Shown one piece after another: positions 18,186 to 30,030 of a DNA stretch of 59,383 nt. The DNA is taken from contig LFLB01000032.1 in the NCBI GenBank assembly GCA_001543005.1, forward strand, positions 1-59,383, written 5' to 3'. This stretch comes from Candidatus Spongiihabitans thiooxidans (lineage in GTDB: Bacteria > Pseudomonadota > Gammaproteobacteria > Arenicellales > Poriferihabitantaceae). The stretch's first letter is position 1. Every line of letters begins with the position of its first letter. A model generated the notes under the pieces. The model searched no databases. It was not told the origin of the DNA and saw nothing but the letters and a program-made list of their open reading frames with translations. The translations under genes and the position numbers were made by a program.

Positions 18186-19682
18186 TCAGACACGATTCAT
18201 AATAAATTCAACCAATAACGCAACCGGGCGTCCGGTCGCGCCTTTTGGGCCGCTGGATTTCCATGCGGTTCCCGCCACGTCCAGATGAGCCCATTTATAA
18301 TTTTCGGTGAACTGTTTAAGAAAACACGCTGCGGTCACTGCCCCGGCACCGCGTCCGCCGATATTGGCAAGGTCCGCAAAGTCACTTTTTAGCTGCTTAG
18401 TGTAGTCATCCCACAGCGGCAGTTGCCAGGCACGATCTCCCGACGCTTCACCCGCAGCCAGCAGTTGTTTGGCTAATTTTTCGTCATTGCTAAACAACCC
18501 GCTCGCATGGTGGCCGAGTGCGATTACGCAAGCGCCGGTCAATGTTGCAATATCGACTACCGCTGCCGGCTTGAACCGTTCAGCGTAAGTAAGCGCATCG
18601 CATAGAATAAGCCTGCCTTCGGCATCGGTGTTCAGTATTTCTATAGTTTTCCCGGCCATGCTGGTTACGATATCCCCTGGTTTATTGGCTGCACCGTCCG
18701 GCAAATTTTCGCTGCTCGGCACGATTCCAACCAGATTGACTTCGAGCTGCATTTCCGCAACGGCGCGCATCGCGCCGAACACACTGGCGCCGCCACACAT
18801 GTCGTATTTCATTTCATCCATGGCCGCAGCGGGTTTGATCGAAATCCCGCCGGCATCAAAAGTAAGCCCTTTTCCCACCAACACAACCGGATTTTCGCCG
18901 CGCTTTCCGCCCTTGTATTCCATGACAATCAGCTTGGCCGGTTCACGGCTGCCTCGCGATACCGATAGCAATGAACCCATTTTTTTGCTCTTCATCTCGG
19001 CTTCATTGAGTATCGTTGTTTTGATGTCATGGGTTTTTTGTAATTTTTTTGCTTGCCTGGCCAGATAGCTGGGAGTGCAAATATTGCCGGGCAAATTGGA
19101 AATGGTCTTCGCGTAACTAACGCCGTTAGCGATGGCCTGGCCTTGTTTTATACCCAATCCGGTCTTCGCCAGCTGACTCCTCGCCGTCATCAAGGCTACT
19201 CTTTTCAGGGATTTGGGCTTTTTTCTTCCGCTTTTTGTTTGGTCATAACGATACATGGATTCTTCAATTGCTTCCACAATATTGCGCGCCTGACGGACCA
19301 TCTTCAATGGCGCACTAAATACGTCAAGCAAGGTAAAATTCGCTGCTCGAATATTGCACTTGTTCAAACACTTTGCGGCGCAACTCACGGCACAACGAAA
19401 TGAAGCATCCGACAGGTCACGTTTTTTCCCCAAACCCAATAACAGTATTCTTTTGGCTTTGATGCCAACAGGGTTATAAAGCATCAATGTCGAACCAACG
19501 TCACCGCGCAAATCCCCGTGAGCGAGCAAACCGCTTACTTGTTTATTGGTCGCCGTATCTAGAATTTTGCCGGATTCTGTTAGTATTGGCTTTGGCCCCT
19601 GGAATACACCGACCACCAGACAAGGTGAAACTTGTTTGACCAAATTAATTGCCAAATGAAATGATTTTGCTGAGAAATCCAT
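18186..19682 (-). CDS. pepA: Leucyl aminopeptidase PepA
   Basis: Cytosolic hexameric di-metal M17 aminopeptidase; in E. coli also a DNA-binding partner in cer recombination and carAB control. The catalytic core shows GLTFDAGGISIKP, MKYDMCGGASVFG and NTDAEGRLILCDALTY with metal ligands and the catalytic Lys and Arg. It has 498 residues. Divergent from lptF across 232 bp, the conserved arrangement in gammaproteobacteria. Confidence 0.97.
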   Translation of the reverse strand: MDFSAKSFHLAINLVKQVSPCLVVGVFQGPKPILTESGKILDTATNKQVSGLLAHGDLRGDVGSTLMLYNPVGIKAKRILLLGLGKKRDLSDASFRCAVSCAAKCLNKCNIRAANFTLLDVFSAPLKMVRQARNIVEAIEESMYRYDQTKSGRKKPKSLKRVALMTARSQLAKTGLGIKQGQAIANGVSYAKTISNLPGNICTPSYLARQAKKLQKTHDIKTTILNEAEMKSKKMGSLLSVSRGSREPAKLIVMEYKGGKRGENPVVLVGKGLTFDAGGISIKPAAAMDEMKYDMCGGASVFGAMRAVAEMQLEVNLVGIVPSSENLPDGAANKPGDIVTSMAGKTIEILNTDAEGRLILCDALTYAERFKPAAVVDIATLTGACVIALGHHASGLFSNDEKLAKQLLAAGEASGDRAWQLPLWDDYTKQLKSDFADLANIGGRGAGAVTAACFLKQFTENYKWAHLDVAGTAWKSSGPKGATGRPVALLVEFIMNRV

Positions 19683-19914
19683 GTTAATTCTCTCTGTTGA
19701 GGTATACGTTAAATTAGTTGTCTAATCGTGCGAATAGCCGGGCGACGAAATGCGCGGGTAATTCTATTGCCCTGTTATATTAGAACAAATTAATCGCACT
19801 TGGCTATTTTAATATGACTTATTTTAATCGGTTTGTTTTAATAACCCGATAGCCCGTTTTCTTTAGTTAGCCTTCTATTTCAATGACCGTTCCCGAAACC
19901 TGCCACTAACCCTG

Positions 19915-21015
19915 ATGATACTCCATCGTGCCTTTGTCCGCGAAGTGCTACAAAACTGTGCGGCTGTGACGGCGATTCTTTTTTCCATTTTCCTGGTTAC
20001 CCGATTAGTCGAATTTTTAAGCCAGGCCGCGCAAGGGGATATCCCCATCAATAGCGTGTTCTTGTTATTGACATTAAAAATGCTGGGCTATCTGGACATT
20101 ATTGTCACTTTGGTGATTTATATCTCAATTCTGCTGGTGATGGGGCGATGGATTCGCGATAACGAACTCACCGCTATCAGTGCCTGTGGTATTGGGATGA
20201 AACAATTCATCAGACCGATAATGATATTGTTTGTCATCGTTGGTTCAATGGTTGCTACGTTTTCTCTATACATTTCTCCCTTGGCCGCGGAAGTTTTTCA
20301 ATCAATTCAACATGAGTATCGAAACCGTTATGAGGGCACGGGCATTATCCCCGGGGTGTTTACTGAAACCCGAGGAGGAACAGGGGTTTATTTTGTCGAA
20401 ACTTATGATCACGAAACGGATACCTTTCAGGAGATTTTTGTTTACAGCGGCGGTGACAAAGAAGATAGTGTGGTGTTGGCTGCCAGTGGTTCTAAAACCG
20501 TGGACAGCGGCACTAATGATAACAGCAGCAACGACGATTTCCTGGTATTGAAAAATGGCTCCAAATATCGCGGCCGCGCGGGCTCTCCGCAATATACGTT
20601 GGTGGCTTTTGAAACCTATGCTGTGCGGCTGAAACAACGCGCGGCCGGGGAGCCTTCCCTTCCGGCAAAAGCCAAACCCACACTAAAATTACTCGGTGAC
20701 CGCAATAAAAACGCACTCAGCGAGCTGCATTGGCGAATATCAAAGATCATAATGCTGCCAATACTTATGATCTTTGCGTTGTCTTTTTCGTCTATCACTT
20801 ATCGAAAAAACCGGTTTCCGGGAATGTTGACTGCGTTACTGGTTTACTTTGCTTATTCCAATATGCTGGGGCTGGTCGTGGCTTTGATTCGCAAGGGCCT
20901 GGTCCACCCACATTTTTCTTTGTGGATTGTTCATTTTGCGTTCCTTTGCCTGGCCGTTTATTTTTTTCGGCGCCGTTGTAATAATTTGAGATTGATTCCA
21001 GGGTTGCCGTGGTGA
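19915..21015 (+). CDS. lptF: LPS export ABC transporter permease LptF
   Basis: One of the two inner-membrane permeases of the Lpt machine, which extracts LPS and pushes it over the LptA/C bridge. It has 366 residues, six predicted membrane segments in two groups of three and a large periplasmic beta-jellyroll domain between (about 120-265), with IIPGVFTETRGGTGVYF. A Ser/Asn/Asp-rich loop (SGTNDNSSNDD) is present. Its stop overlaps the lptG start. Confidence 0.95.
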   Translation: MILHRAFVREVLQNCAAVTAILFSIFLVTRLVEFLSQAAQGDIPINSVFLLLTLKMLGYLDIIVTLVIYISILLVMGRWIRDNELTAISACGIGMKQFIRPIMILFVIVGSMVATFSLYISPLAAEVFQSIQHEYRNRYEGTGIIPGVFTETRGGTGVYFVETYDHETDTFQEIFVYSGGDKEDSVVLAASGSKTVDSGTNDNSSNDDFLVLKNGSKYRGRAGSPQYTLVAFETYAVRLKQRAAGEPSLPAKAKPTLKLLGDRNKNALSELHWRISKIIMLPILMIFALSFSSITYRKNRFPGMLTALLVYFAYSNMLGLVVALIRKGLVHPHFSLWIVHFAFLCLAVYFFRRRCNNLRLIPGLPW

Positions 21016-22082
21016 TGCGAATTCTCGATCGCTATCTTGGGCGGATAATTCTACAATATACGTTGATCACCATGCTGGTGTTAATTGGGCTGTTTACGTT
21101 TGTAAATTTCATCGACCAGCTCGGCAGACTTGGTCAGGGCAACTACAATCTAAAGGAAGTTATTTTCTATGTAACGCTGATCATTCCGCGGACAATTTAT
21201 GAGTTGTTTCCAATGGCCGCCCTGCTCGGAACCATTATCGGATTGTCCATACTGGCCAACGATTCGGAGCTTATCGTGATGCGCTCAAGCGGCATATCCA
21301 TGGCTCAAATTACGGCCGCAGCATTGAAAATGGGTGGGGTATTTGTCATCGCCGCTATTTTGATTGGGGAATTAATCTCGCCCTATACCGAAACCAAAGC
21401 TCAGCGCGGTCGCGCCGAAGCGTTGCAGCAAGGCATTAAACAACAAACTAATTCAGGCTTGTGGATGCGCGATGCTCAAACTTTCGTCAATATCAAAGAG
21501 GTATTGCCTGACTTAACATTACTGGGAATAAAAGTTTTCGATGTTGATGACAACCATCAATTACGTTCTCTGCTAGCAGCGGATTATGGCAGTTTCAAGG
21601 GCGACCATTGGGTGATTGGAAACGTACGGCAAACCCGGGTAAATGCTGAAAAGGGGAATGAAATCACCAGTACAAACACAGCAAAATGGACATCCCAAGT
21701 CACCCCTCAAATTCTATCGGTGTTTCTGACCAAACCCGATCAACTCTCCTTCATGCAACTAAACCGCTATATCAATCATTTAAACGAAAATCAACAACAA
21801 ACTAATCCGTATGAACTCGCATTCTGGAATAAAATCATGTTGCCCCTTTCCACCGCGGTCATGGTGATGCTGGCGATTCCATTCGTATTTGCTAACCTAC
21901 GCTCGGGGACACTGGGCCGGAGTCTATTCAGTGGCATAATGCTTGGAATAGGATTTTATGTCGCCAATAAAGGCTTTGGCTATATCGTTCTGGTTTACGG
22001 CCTGCCGCCGTTGCTGGGCGCAACCGTCCCGGTAATGGCGTTTTTACTACTGGCGATGGTGATGATGCGCAAAGCCCAATAA
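21015..22082 (+). CDS. lptG: LPS export ABC transporter permease LptG
   Basis: Partner of LptF in the LptB2FG complex. I use ATG 21015, whose A is the last base of the lptF stop (TGATG), a clear coupling signal; two GTG codons directly upstream extend the frame by two residues. MRILDRYLGRIILQYT is the typical start. It has 355 residues with six membrane segments and a periplasmic domain with TNSGLWMRDAQTFVNIKEV. Followed by a small ACTATG/CATAGT hairpin (22087-22101) without a T-run. Confidence 0.95.
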   Translation: MRILDRYLGRIILQYTLITMLVLIGLFTFVNFIDQLGRLGQGNYNLKEVIFYVTLIIPRTIYELFPMAALLGTIIGLSILANDSELIVMRSSGISMAQITAAALKMGGVFVIAAILIGELISPYTETKAQRGRAEALQQGIKQQTNSGLWMRDAQTFVNIKEVLPDLTLLGIKVFDVDDNHQLRSLLAADYGSFKGDHWVIGNVRQTRVNAEKGNEITSTNTAKWTSQVTPQILSVFLTKPDQLSFMQLNRYINHLNENQQQTNPYELAFWNKIMLPLSTAVMVMLAIPFVFANLRSGTLGRSLFSGIMLGIGFYVANKGFGYIVLVYGLPPLLGATVPVMAFLLLAMVMMRKAQ

Positions 22083-22146
22083 AGCCACTATGTATCATAG
22101 TATTCCCTCAATACATAAAATGATAATACGAAAATAAATAAATATT

Positions 22147-23061
22147 ATGAAAGTTTCATTTCTTGGCCTCGGCGTGATGGGTTATCCCATGGCCGGGCAT
22201 CTGGCCAGCCATAGCGCAAGCAATGGTTATGAGGTTTGCGTCTATAACCGCACCACGGCAAAAGCGAAAAAGTGGGTTGAGCAGCATGGTGGTAGCCATG
22301 CCGTCGCCTCGGCGAGCACGCCGACAGAGGCCGCCGAGGGGGCTGATTTTGTGTTTGCCTGTGTCGGCAATGACGATGATCTGCGTAGCGTTACCCTCGG
22401 CGCCGAAGGCGCTTTTCAAAGCATGAAACCTGATGCGGTGTTTATTGATCACACCACCACCTCGGCGAATGTCGCTCAGGAACTCTGCGATAAAGCCAAA
22501 AGCAATGGGTTCCATTTCCTTGATGCGCCAGTTTCCGGCGGCCAGGCCGGGGCTGAAAATGGCGTATTGACGGTCATGGTCGGCGGCGATGCGGAAATTT
22601 TTGAAAGGAGCAGGCCATTGGTCGACTGCTACGCCAGGTCGGTGAAATTAATGGGCGGCTCGGGGGCCGGGCAGCTGACTAAAATGGTCAACCAGATTTG
22701 TATCGCCGGACTGGTTCAGGGCTTGTCCGAGGGGGTGGCATTTGCCATAAATGCGGGCCTCGATCCCACCTTGGTGTTTGATGTGATATCCAAAGGCGCG
22801 GCGCAGTCCTGGCAAATGGAAAACCGCGCGCAGAGCATGGTCGCCAATCATTTCAAGCACGGTTTCGCGGTGGACTGGATGCGCAAGGACCTGAGTCTTT
22901 GTTTTGACCAGGCCAAACGAAATGGCTCTGAACTTCCGGTAACTGAAATCGTGGACGGTTACTACGGCGAAGTGCAGGCCGGCGGCGGCAACCGTTATGA
23001 TACTTCGAGTTTGTTGACGCGGTTGTATAGAAAAGATTTAGATGGAAATCCTGCAAAATAA
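22147..23061 (+). CDS. 3-hydroxyisobutyrate dehydrogenase-family oxidoreductase
   Basis: NAD(P)-dependent beta-hydroxyacid dehydrogenase of the HIBADH/GarR/YihU family. The Rossmann motif is FLGLGVMGYPMA; DAPVSGGQAGAENG is the substrate-binding signature and GQLTKMVNQ holds the catalytic lysine. It has 304 residues. The exact substrate (3-hydroxyisobutyrate, tartronate semialdehyde or other) cannot be told from the sequence, and no pathway partners are nearby. It overlaps the MscS gene start by 20 bp. Confidence 0.9.
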   Translation: MKVSFLGLGVMGYPMAGHLASHSASNGYEVCVYNRTTAKAKKWVEQHGGSHAVASASTPTEAAEGADFVFACVGNDDDLRSVTLGAEGAFQSMKPDAVFIDHTTTSANVAQELCDKAKSNGFHFLDAPVSGGQAGAENGVLTVMVGGDAEIFERSRPLVDCYARSVKLMGGSGAGQLTKMVNQICIAGLVQGLSEGVAFAINAGLDPTLVFDVISKGAAQSWQMENRAQSMVANHFKHGFAVDWMRKDLSLCFDQAKRNGSELPVTEIVDGYYGEVQAGGGNRYDTSSLLTRLYRKDLDGNPAK

Positions 23062-24187
23062 GGTTTTCTTCCTGCTGGAAACTTTTCAGGGGCGGCCTTA
23101 CGTCCAGGCCGCCATTGTTTTTGCTCTCTCCATCGTTTTAGCCTATGCCCTCTCTGCGGTGGTTAAGCGACTGTGCAACAAAATTGCCAACGTCGCTCGT
23201 TTTAATCTGGATAACGAAATCGCTTTGATAATCCACGCGCCGGTTGTGTATTCGGTTTTAATGGTTGGATTCATCGTTGCGCTATTCATACTGGATCTCC
23301 CTGAAACCTTTCATGCTGTCGCGGTGTCGATTTTGAAATCCGCAAATATTTTAATCTGGATGGTGTTTGCGATTCGTTTATCGAGGTTACTGCTACGCGC
23401 CTCTGCTAAAAATCAATCTCGAATTAAAATAATTCACCCGCAGTCTTTGCCGCTGTTTGAGAATCTCGCAGTGCTTTTGGTCATCGGGTTTTCCATCTAT
23501 TTGACTTTTCAAACCTGGGGCATCAACATGACCGCCTGGCTGGCCTCGGCCGGCGTGTTGGGAATTGCGATTGGCTTTGCCTCCAAAGATACCTTGTCGA
23601 ATTTTATTGCCGGCATATTTATTCTCGCGGATGCGCCCTACAAAATCGGCGACTATGTTGTTCTTGACACCGGAGAACGAGGAGCAATAACCGATATCGG
23701 CATTCGCAGCACCAGAATGCTGACCCGCGATGATGTGGAATTAACCATCCCCAATGCGATCATGGGAAATACCAAGATCATTAATGAATCTGGCGGTCCG
23801 TATCAAAAATTCCGTATCCGAATTCCGGTCAGCGTGGCCTATGGGTCGGATATTGCGCAAGCAAAAGCGATCTTGCTTGACCTCACCAAAGACAACCCCA
23901 TCGTTTGCCCATATCCGGAAGCCCGAGTTCGGTTGCGTCAACTGGGTGCTTCCGGCCTGGATTTGGAACTGCTGTGCTGGGTCGAGCACCCCTCCCAACG
24001 TGGCTTGGCCATCGATGAATTATTGACCATCATATACAACGCCTTCAACCAGGCGGGCTTGGAAATTCCGTTTTCGAAACAGGATTTATACATCAAGGAA
24101 ATGCCGGGCGGCATGGTCGTGATGCCGAAGCCGACAAGACCAGGCTATGATCTCATCTTTTTAAGTTTCTCAATAGCGCGAACTTGA
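23042..24187 (+). CDS. Small-conductance mechanosensitive channel, MscS family
   Basis: Inner-membrane channel opened by membrane tension. It has 381 residues: four or so hydrophobic segments, with the pore-lining TM3 at LASAGVLGIAIGFASKDTL and then NFIAGIFILADAPYKIGDYV, the MscS beta-domain signature. The C-terminal alpha/beta domain follows (about 265-350). It overlaps the end of atpC by 43 bp, tail to tail. The last 20 residues after PKPTRPG are probably a poorly constrained tail created by that overlap. Confidence 0.93.
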   Translation: MEILQNKVFFLLETFQGRPYVQAAIVFALSIVLAYALSAVVKRLCNKIANVARFNLDNEIALIIHAPVVYSVLMVGFIVALFILDLPETFHAVAVSILKSANILIWMVFAIRLSRLLLRASAKNQSRIKIIHPQSLPLFENLAVLLVIGFSIYLTFQTWGINMTAWLASAGVLGIAIGFASKDTLSNFIAGIFILADAPYKIGDYVVLDTGERGAITDIGIRSTRMLTRDDVELTIPNAIMGNTKIINESGGPYQKFRIRIPVSVAYGSDIAQAKAILLDLTKDNPIVCPYPEARVRLRQLGASGLDLELLCWVEHPSQRGLAIDELLTIIYNAFNQAGLEIPFSKQDLYIKEMPGGMVVMPKPTRPGYDLIFLSFSIART

Positions 24188-24567
24188 GCGACATAGGCGG
24201 CCAATTCAGCTTTCATGCTTGTATAGTCTTGGTCATCCATCGCCGTGCTTTTAAGTTTTTCTTCGACCTTTTTCATGGCTTCCTGAGCCGCCGCTTCGTC
24301 CAGATCGTCGCCACGAATGACGGTGTCGGACAAAACCGTAACCAGATGAGGCTGAATCTCTAACAGCCCGCCGGAAATAAAGAAAAATTGCTGTTCGCCA
24401 TTCTCCTGCTCGACCCGAACATCTCCGGGCTTCAGTGTTGTAATCAATGGCGTATGCTTTGGCGCAATGCCCAGCTCACCGGACACCCCTGGCGCGAATA
24501 CCATAGTACCCTCGCCGGACCAGATTTCCGCTTCGGCACTGACGATTTCAACTTGAATAGTGGACAT
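24145..24567 (-). CDS. atpC: ATP synthase epsilon subunit
   Basis: Epsilon subunit of the F1 central stalk. It has 140 residues: an N-terminal beta-sandwich (MSTIQVEIVSAEAEIWSGEG, GELGIAPKHTPLIT) and a C-terminal helical hairpin. Last gene of the atp operon, 67 bp after atpD. Its 3' end overlaps the opposing MscS gene by 43 bp, so there is no room for a separate terminator. Confidence 0.97.
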   Translation of the reverse strand: MSTIQVEIVSAEAEIWSGEGTMVFAPGVSGELGIAPKHTPLITTLKPGDVRVEQENGEQQFFFISGGLLEIQPHLVTVLSDTVIRGDDLDEAAAQEAMKKVEEKLKSTAMDDQDYTSMKAELAAYVAQVRAIEKLKKMRS

Positions 24568-24634
24568 GTTAGTTTCGTTGGCTTTGGTTTCGATCGTTTT
24601 GGTCTTAAGACGTGTTGCGTTAAATAAACTCGAT

Positions 24635-26294
<1,660 letters not shown>

Positions 26295-26342
26295 CGTATC
26301 TACCGCTTGCTATTTTAAAATGGCCTTCAATATTTCTCTCGC

Positions 26343-26588
26343 TCAAACATCTTGGCTAATTGATTTGCCGTTCTTAATGAGTAAATCAATCAAACTACTT
26401 GCAACAGTTCCCATAATCCTAACAAGAATTTCCGGCCCTTGCCTCAGGTGACCCTTGTCGTCCCGAACTTGAATGCGCACAGCAGGCTCTTCCCAGCCGG
26501 AATTTTTCACATATGTAAGCCGTATATGCTTGTTGTAACACTCAACTTCGGTATAAGGTTGGTTGCTAGAATCTGTTGGCATGTTCAT
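26343..26588 (-). CDS. Hypothetical 81-residue protein inserted between atpG and atpD
   Basis: I do not recognise this protein. ATG 26588 has GGAG six bases upstream; an in-frame TTG at 26600 is the only longer option. The sequence is beta-rich and charged: EVECYNKHIRLTYVKNSGW, VRIQVRDDKGHLRQGPEI, then a C-terminal helix (TVASSLIDLLIKNGK). No signal peptide, cysteine motif or membrane segment. It lies 35 bp after atpG and in the same direction, so it is probably transcribed with the ATP synthase genes. Confidence 0.65.
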   Translation of the reverse strand: MNMPTDSSNQPYTEVECYNKHIRLTYVKNSGWEEPAVRIQVRDDKGHLRQGPEILVRIMGTVASSLIDLLIKNGKSISQDV

Positions 26589-26623
26589 AGTTTTCTCCAA
26601 ATAAAAATTCTGTGAAAATTTAG

Positions 26624-27484
26624 CTAAACCGCCGCCGCGCCGCCGACTATTTCCGACAACTCCTGCGTTATCGCCGCTTGTCTGGCTTTGTTGTAAACCA
26701 GCTGTAAATCATCAATCAAATTGCCTGCATTATCGGTCGCCGCTTTCATTGCAACCATTCTGGCCGCTTGCTCGCAGGCGGAATTTTCGGCCACCGCCTG
26801 ATAAACCAGCGACTCGATATAACGCGCCATCAACACATCAATCACTTGTTTGGAATCCGGCTCGTAGATATAGTCCCAATAATGATCCAACTGTTTTTCA
26901 TCGCTGGGCAAAATGGGGATGAGTTGCTCAACATTCGGGTTCTGGGTCATGGTGTTAATAAATTCGTTACTAACCACAAACAGGCGATCAATTTCACCTT
27001 CGAGATAACCATCGATCATTACCTTGATCGCGCCGACCAACTCTTCCAACTGCGGCGCATCGCCCAAGCCGACCGCCTCGCTGACCACTTCCGCATTGAA
27101 GCGTTTGAAAAACGCGCTGGCTTTCTTGCCGATGACCGCAATCTTGACCTTGACGCCCTGGTCATGCCATTGCGACATGGCGTTGACCGCCCGGCGAAAT
27201 ACATTGATGTTGAGTCCGCCGCATAGGCCGCGGTCGCTAGATACGATAATGTAGCCGACGGCTTTAACTGCGCGCTCAATGGTGTAAGGATGCTTGTATT
27301 CGGCGTGGGCATGGGCGAGATGGGCGACCACGGTGCGCATTTTTCGCGCATAGGGCTGCGCCGCGCGCATACGCTCCTGAGCGCGCCGCATTTTGCTGGC
27401 AGCGACCATTTCCATCGCCTTGGTAATTTTCCGCGTGCTACCGATACTCTTGATCTGGGTGCGGATTTCTTTTGCGCCGGACAT
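26624..27484 (-). CDS. atpG: ATP synthase gamma subunit
   Basis: Rotor shaft of F1. It has 286 residues, beginning [20 protein letters not shown] and ending with the conserved coiled-coil partner [36 protein letters not shown] is the family signature. It is separated from atpA by a 76-residue foreign gene and from atpD by two others. Confidence 0.97.
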   Translation of the reverse strand: MSGAKEIRTQIKSIGSTRKITKAMEMVAASKMRRAQERMRAAQPYARKMRTVVAHLAHAHAEYKHPYTIERAVKAVGYIIVSSDRGLCGGLNINVFRRAVNAMSQWHDQGVKVKIAVIGKKASAFFKRFNAEVVSEAVGLGDAPQLEELVGAIKVMIDGYLEGEIDRLFVVSNEFINTMTQNPNVEQLIPILPSDEKQLDHYWDYIYEPDSKQVIDVLMARYIESLVYQAVAENSACEQAARMVAMKAATDNAGNLIDDLQLVYNKARQAAITQELSEIVGGAAAV

Positions 27485-27514
27485 GGTGATGCTCGTTTAG
27501 GTAAATTTCACTCG

Positions 27515-27745
27515 TTAGTGTTCTTTTAACTCGACATATCGCGCCAATCGGATGCCTTTGTTTATTTCTGTTTGATATGAAGGATGTCCAGTAGCATTTT
27601 GCGCAATTTCTTCCTTTGATGCACTACAATGCTTTAATTCATCGGCATACATGATTCCAAACAAATGAATCATCGTAACTGAATCACGATCGGGAGCATT
27701 TTCATACATGCTCTTTAATTTGTCTGTCAATTCTTCAGGTGTCAT
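27515..27745 (-). CDS. 76-residue protein inserted between atpA and atpG, possible HTH-like domain
   Basis: ATG 27745 has GGAG eight bases upstream, which decides this start over ATG 27766 and 27790 and over the longer frame reaching into atpA. The protein contains MTPEELTDKLKSMYENAP, VTMIHLFGIMYADEL and a helical C-terminus EINKGIRLARYVELKEH. This layout recalls small HTH-like domains seen at the N-terminus of some predicted HNH nucleases; that is a memory-based match and weak. It is AT-rich relative to its neighbours and fits snugly, 31 bp after atpA and 30 bp before atpG. Confidence 0.65.
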   Translation of the reverse strand: MTPEELTDKLKSMYENAPDRDSVTMIHLFGIMYADELKHCSASKEEIAQNATGHPSYQTEINKGIRLARYVELKEH

Positions 27746-27776
27746 TTTTAATTTCTCCGTTTTCATTGAATAAAAA

Positions 27777-29339
27777 CTACCAACTCCCATTGTTCTTAAA
27801 ATCCTCCAACGCCGCGCGCAGTTTGTCGGCGACTTCGTCGTTGTATTCGGGGGTTGTGTTAATTTCATCCATCAAATCGCCGTGGCTGGATTTAATGTAT
27901 GCCTGCATGGCGGCCTCGAAAGCGACTACCTTGCCGACTTCGACATCGTCCAGATAACCTTCGTTGGCGGCGAACAAGGACAACGCCATTTCCGCCACCG
28001 ACATCGGCTGGTATTGCGGCTGCTTCATCACTTCCATTACCCGCTCGCCGCGTGCCAACTGTTTGCGCGTGGCTTCGTCCAAATCCGAAGCGAACTGAGA
28101 GAACGCCGCCAACTCACGGTATTGGGCCAGTGCCAAGCGAATGCCGCCGCCAAGTTTTTTGATGATCTGAGTTTGCGCCGCGCCGCCCACCCGGGAGACG
28201 GAAAGCCCGGCGTGAATGGCCGGGCGAATGCCGGCGTTGAATAAATCCGTTTCCAGGAAGATTTGTCCGTCGGTGATGGAAATGACGTTGGTCGGCACGA
28301 ATGCCGATACGTCGCCGGCCTGGGTTTCGATAATGGGCAGCGCGGTCAGCGAACCGGTCTTGCCTTTGACTTTGCCTCCAGTGATCTTTTCCACTTCTTG
28401 TTCATTGATGCGCGCGGCGCGTTCCAGCAATCGAGCGTGCAGGTAAAAAACGTCGCCGGGATACGCTTCGCGGCCGGGCGGTCGTCTCAACAACAAGGAA
28501 ATTTGGCGATAGGCCCAGGCTTGTTTGGTCAGATCGTCGTAAATAATGAGCGCGTCTTCGCCCTTGTCGCGGAAGTATTCGCCCATGCTGCAGCCCGAAT
28601 AGGGCGCGATGAACTGCTCTGCGGCAGAGTTTGATGCTGAAGCGGCGACCACGATGGTATGTTCCATCGCGCCGTGTTCTTCCAGCTTTTTGACTACTGC
28701 GGCGATGCTGGAGGCTTTTTGCCCGATAGCGACATAGATACATTTGATGCCGCTTCCCTTTTGGTTAATGATGGCGTCCACCGCCACCGCGGTCTTGCCG
28801 GTTTGCCGGTCGCCGATGATTAACTCGCGCTGGCCTCGACCAATCGGCACCATGGAGTCGATCGACTTTAGCCCGATCTGCACCGGTTGATCGACCGATT
28901 TGCGGGTGATGACGCCGGGCGCAACTTTTTCAATAGGCGATACTTCCGCGTAATCTATCGCGCCCTTGCCGTCGATCGGCTGGCCGAGCGCGCTGACCAC
29001 TCGCCCGAGCAGTCCTTCCCCAGTGGGGACTTCGAGAATACGCCCGGTGCATTTTACCGTGTCGCCTTCGGATAAGTGCTTGTACTCGCCGAGAATGACC
29101 ACACCGACCGAGTCCTGCTTCAGATTGAGGGCGAGGCCGTAGGTTGCTGTGCCCGAAACCGCGCCGGGGAATTCAAGCATTTCCCCTTGCATGGCTTCGC
29201 TAAGACCATGGACGCGGACAATGCCGTCGGTCAACATGACGATGGTGCCTTCGGTACGCGCTTGCGCGTCTGCTTCGAAATTTTTGATTCGATCCTTAAT
29301 CAGCGCGCTGATTTCAGACGGATTCAATTGAATGGACAT
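27777..29339 (-). CDS. atpA: ATP synthase alpha subunit
   Basis: Non-catalytic nucleotide-binding F1 subunit. The P-loop is GDRQTGKT and the family signature [18 protein letters not shown] is present. It has 520 residues. A GAGGT site precedes the ATG. It lies 109 bp after atpH, a longer gap than usual. Confidence 0.98.
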   Translation of the reverse strand: MSIQLNPSEISALIKDRIKNFEADAQARTEGTIVMLTDGIVRVHGLSEAMQGEMLEFPGAVSGTATYGLALNLKQDSVGVVILGEYKHLSEGDTVKCTGRILEVPTGEGLLGRVVSALGQPIDGKGAIDYAEVSPIEKVAPGVITRKSVDQPVQIGLKSIDSMVPIGRGQRELIIGDRQTGKTAVAVDAIINQKGSGIKCIYVAIGQKASSIAAVVKKLEEHGAMEHTIVVAASASNSAAEQFIAPYSGCSMGEYFRDKGEDALIIYDDLTKQAWAYRQISLLLRRPPGREAYPGDVFYLHARLLERAARINEQEVEKITGGKVKGKTGSLTALPIIETQAGDVSAFVPTNVISITDGQIFLETDLFNAGIRPAIHAGLSVSRVGGAAQTQIIKKLGGGIRLALAQYRELAAFSQFASDLDEATRKQLARGERVMEVMKQPQYQPMSVAEMALSLFAANEGYLDDVEVGKVVAFEAAMQAYIKSSHGDLMDEINTTPEYNDEVADKLRAALEDFKNNGSW

Positions 29340-29448
29340 TTTCTATTTTTACCTCGAGTTGTCTCCCGCAAGGGGATGCTTAAAATATGTTTTTGTGGTT
29401 GTGTTCCAGATTATGCTTCAGGTTCATGCTTATAGGCTTGTTATGGGC

Positions 29449-29985
29449 TTAAGCGTTCAGGGCGCCGGCAAGTTGTTCAAGTTGTGCTTTTACCGAACCA
29501 TCAACCACCCAGTCTCCGGCACGAATTACCGCGCCGCCGATAAGCGCTTCATCGACTTCAAATTCAAGATTGACGCTTCGGGCCAGCCTGGACTGGAGCG
29601 CCTCGACAAACTGTTTTTGCTGGCTCGCATTGATTGGCGCAGCGGTAACCATGTTCGCTACCACGACTTTTTCCGCTTCGGCTTTGCGCGCCGCGTAGGC
29701 TTGCGCGATATCGCCCATTGCATTGACTCGCCCGTTTCGGGCCAGCAGTTTCACCAAGTTCTTCCCGCCATCGTTCAATTTATCGCCGCAAACATCAACC
29801 ATCAATTCCGCTAACTGCGCCGAAGAAATACGCGGATTGCGGGTTAAGTCAATCACGCTTGCGTCGCTTGCCACCACCGCCAGCAACTGCAACTGCTCAG
29901 CCCATCCAGTCAAATCCTTTTGTTCCTGGGCCAATTCAAATAAGGCTTGGGCATAGGGTCTGGCAATATTACTTTGGGCGGACAT
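29449..29985 (-). CDS. atpH: ATP synthase delta subunit
   Basis: Peripheral-stalk subunit joining F1 to subunit b. It has 178 residues, with the N-terminal IARPYAQALFELAQEQ and the C-terminal signature DEALIGGAVIRAGDWVVDGS. Confidence 0.96.
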   Translation of the reverse strand: MSAQSNIARPYAQALFELAQEQKDLTGWAEQLQLLAVVASDASVIDLTRNPRISSAQLAELMVDVCGDKLNDGGKNLVKLLARNGRVNAMGDIAQAYAARKAEAEKVVVANMVTAAPINASQQKQFVEALQSRLARSVNLEFEVDEALIGGAVIRAGDWVVDGSVKAQLEQLAGALNA

Positions 29986-30004
29986 GGTTTTGGGGTTATT
30001 TACC

Positions 30005-30026
30005 TGGTGTTTGCTTGGTGTTTGCT
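30005..30026 (-). repeat. 11-bp tandem duplication in the atpF-atpH gap
   Basis: TGGTGTTTGCT is present twice head to tail (30005-30015 and 30016-30026), between the atpF stop and the atpH start. Confidence 0.8.
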
Positions 30027-30030
30027 TAGG

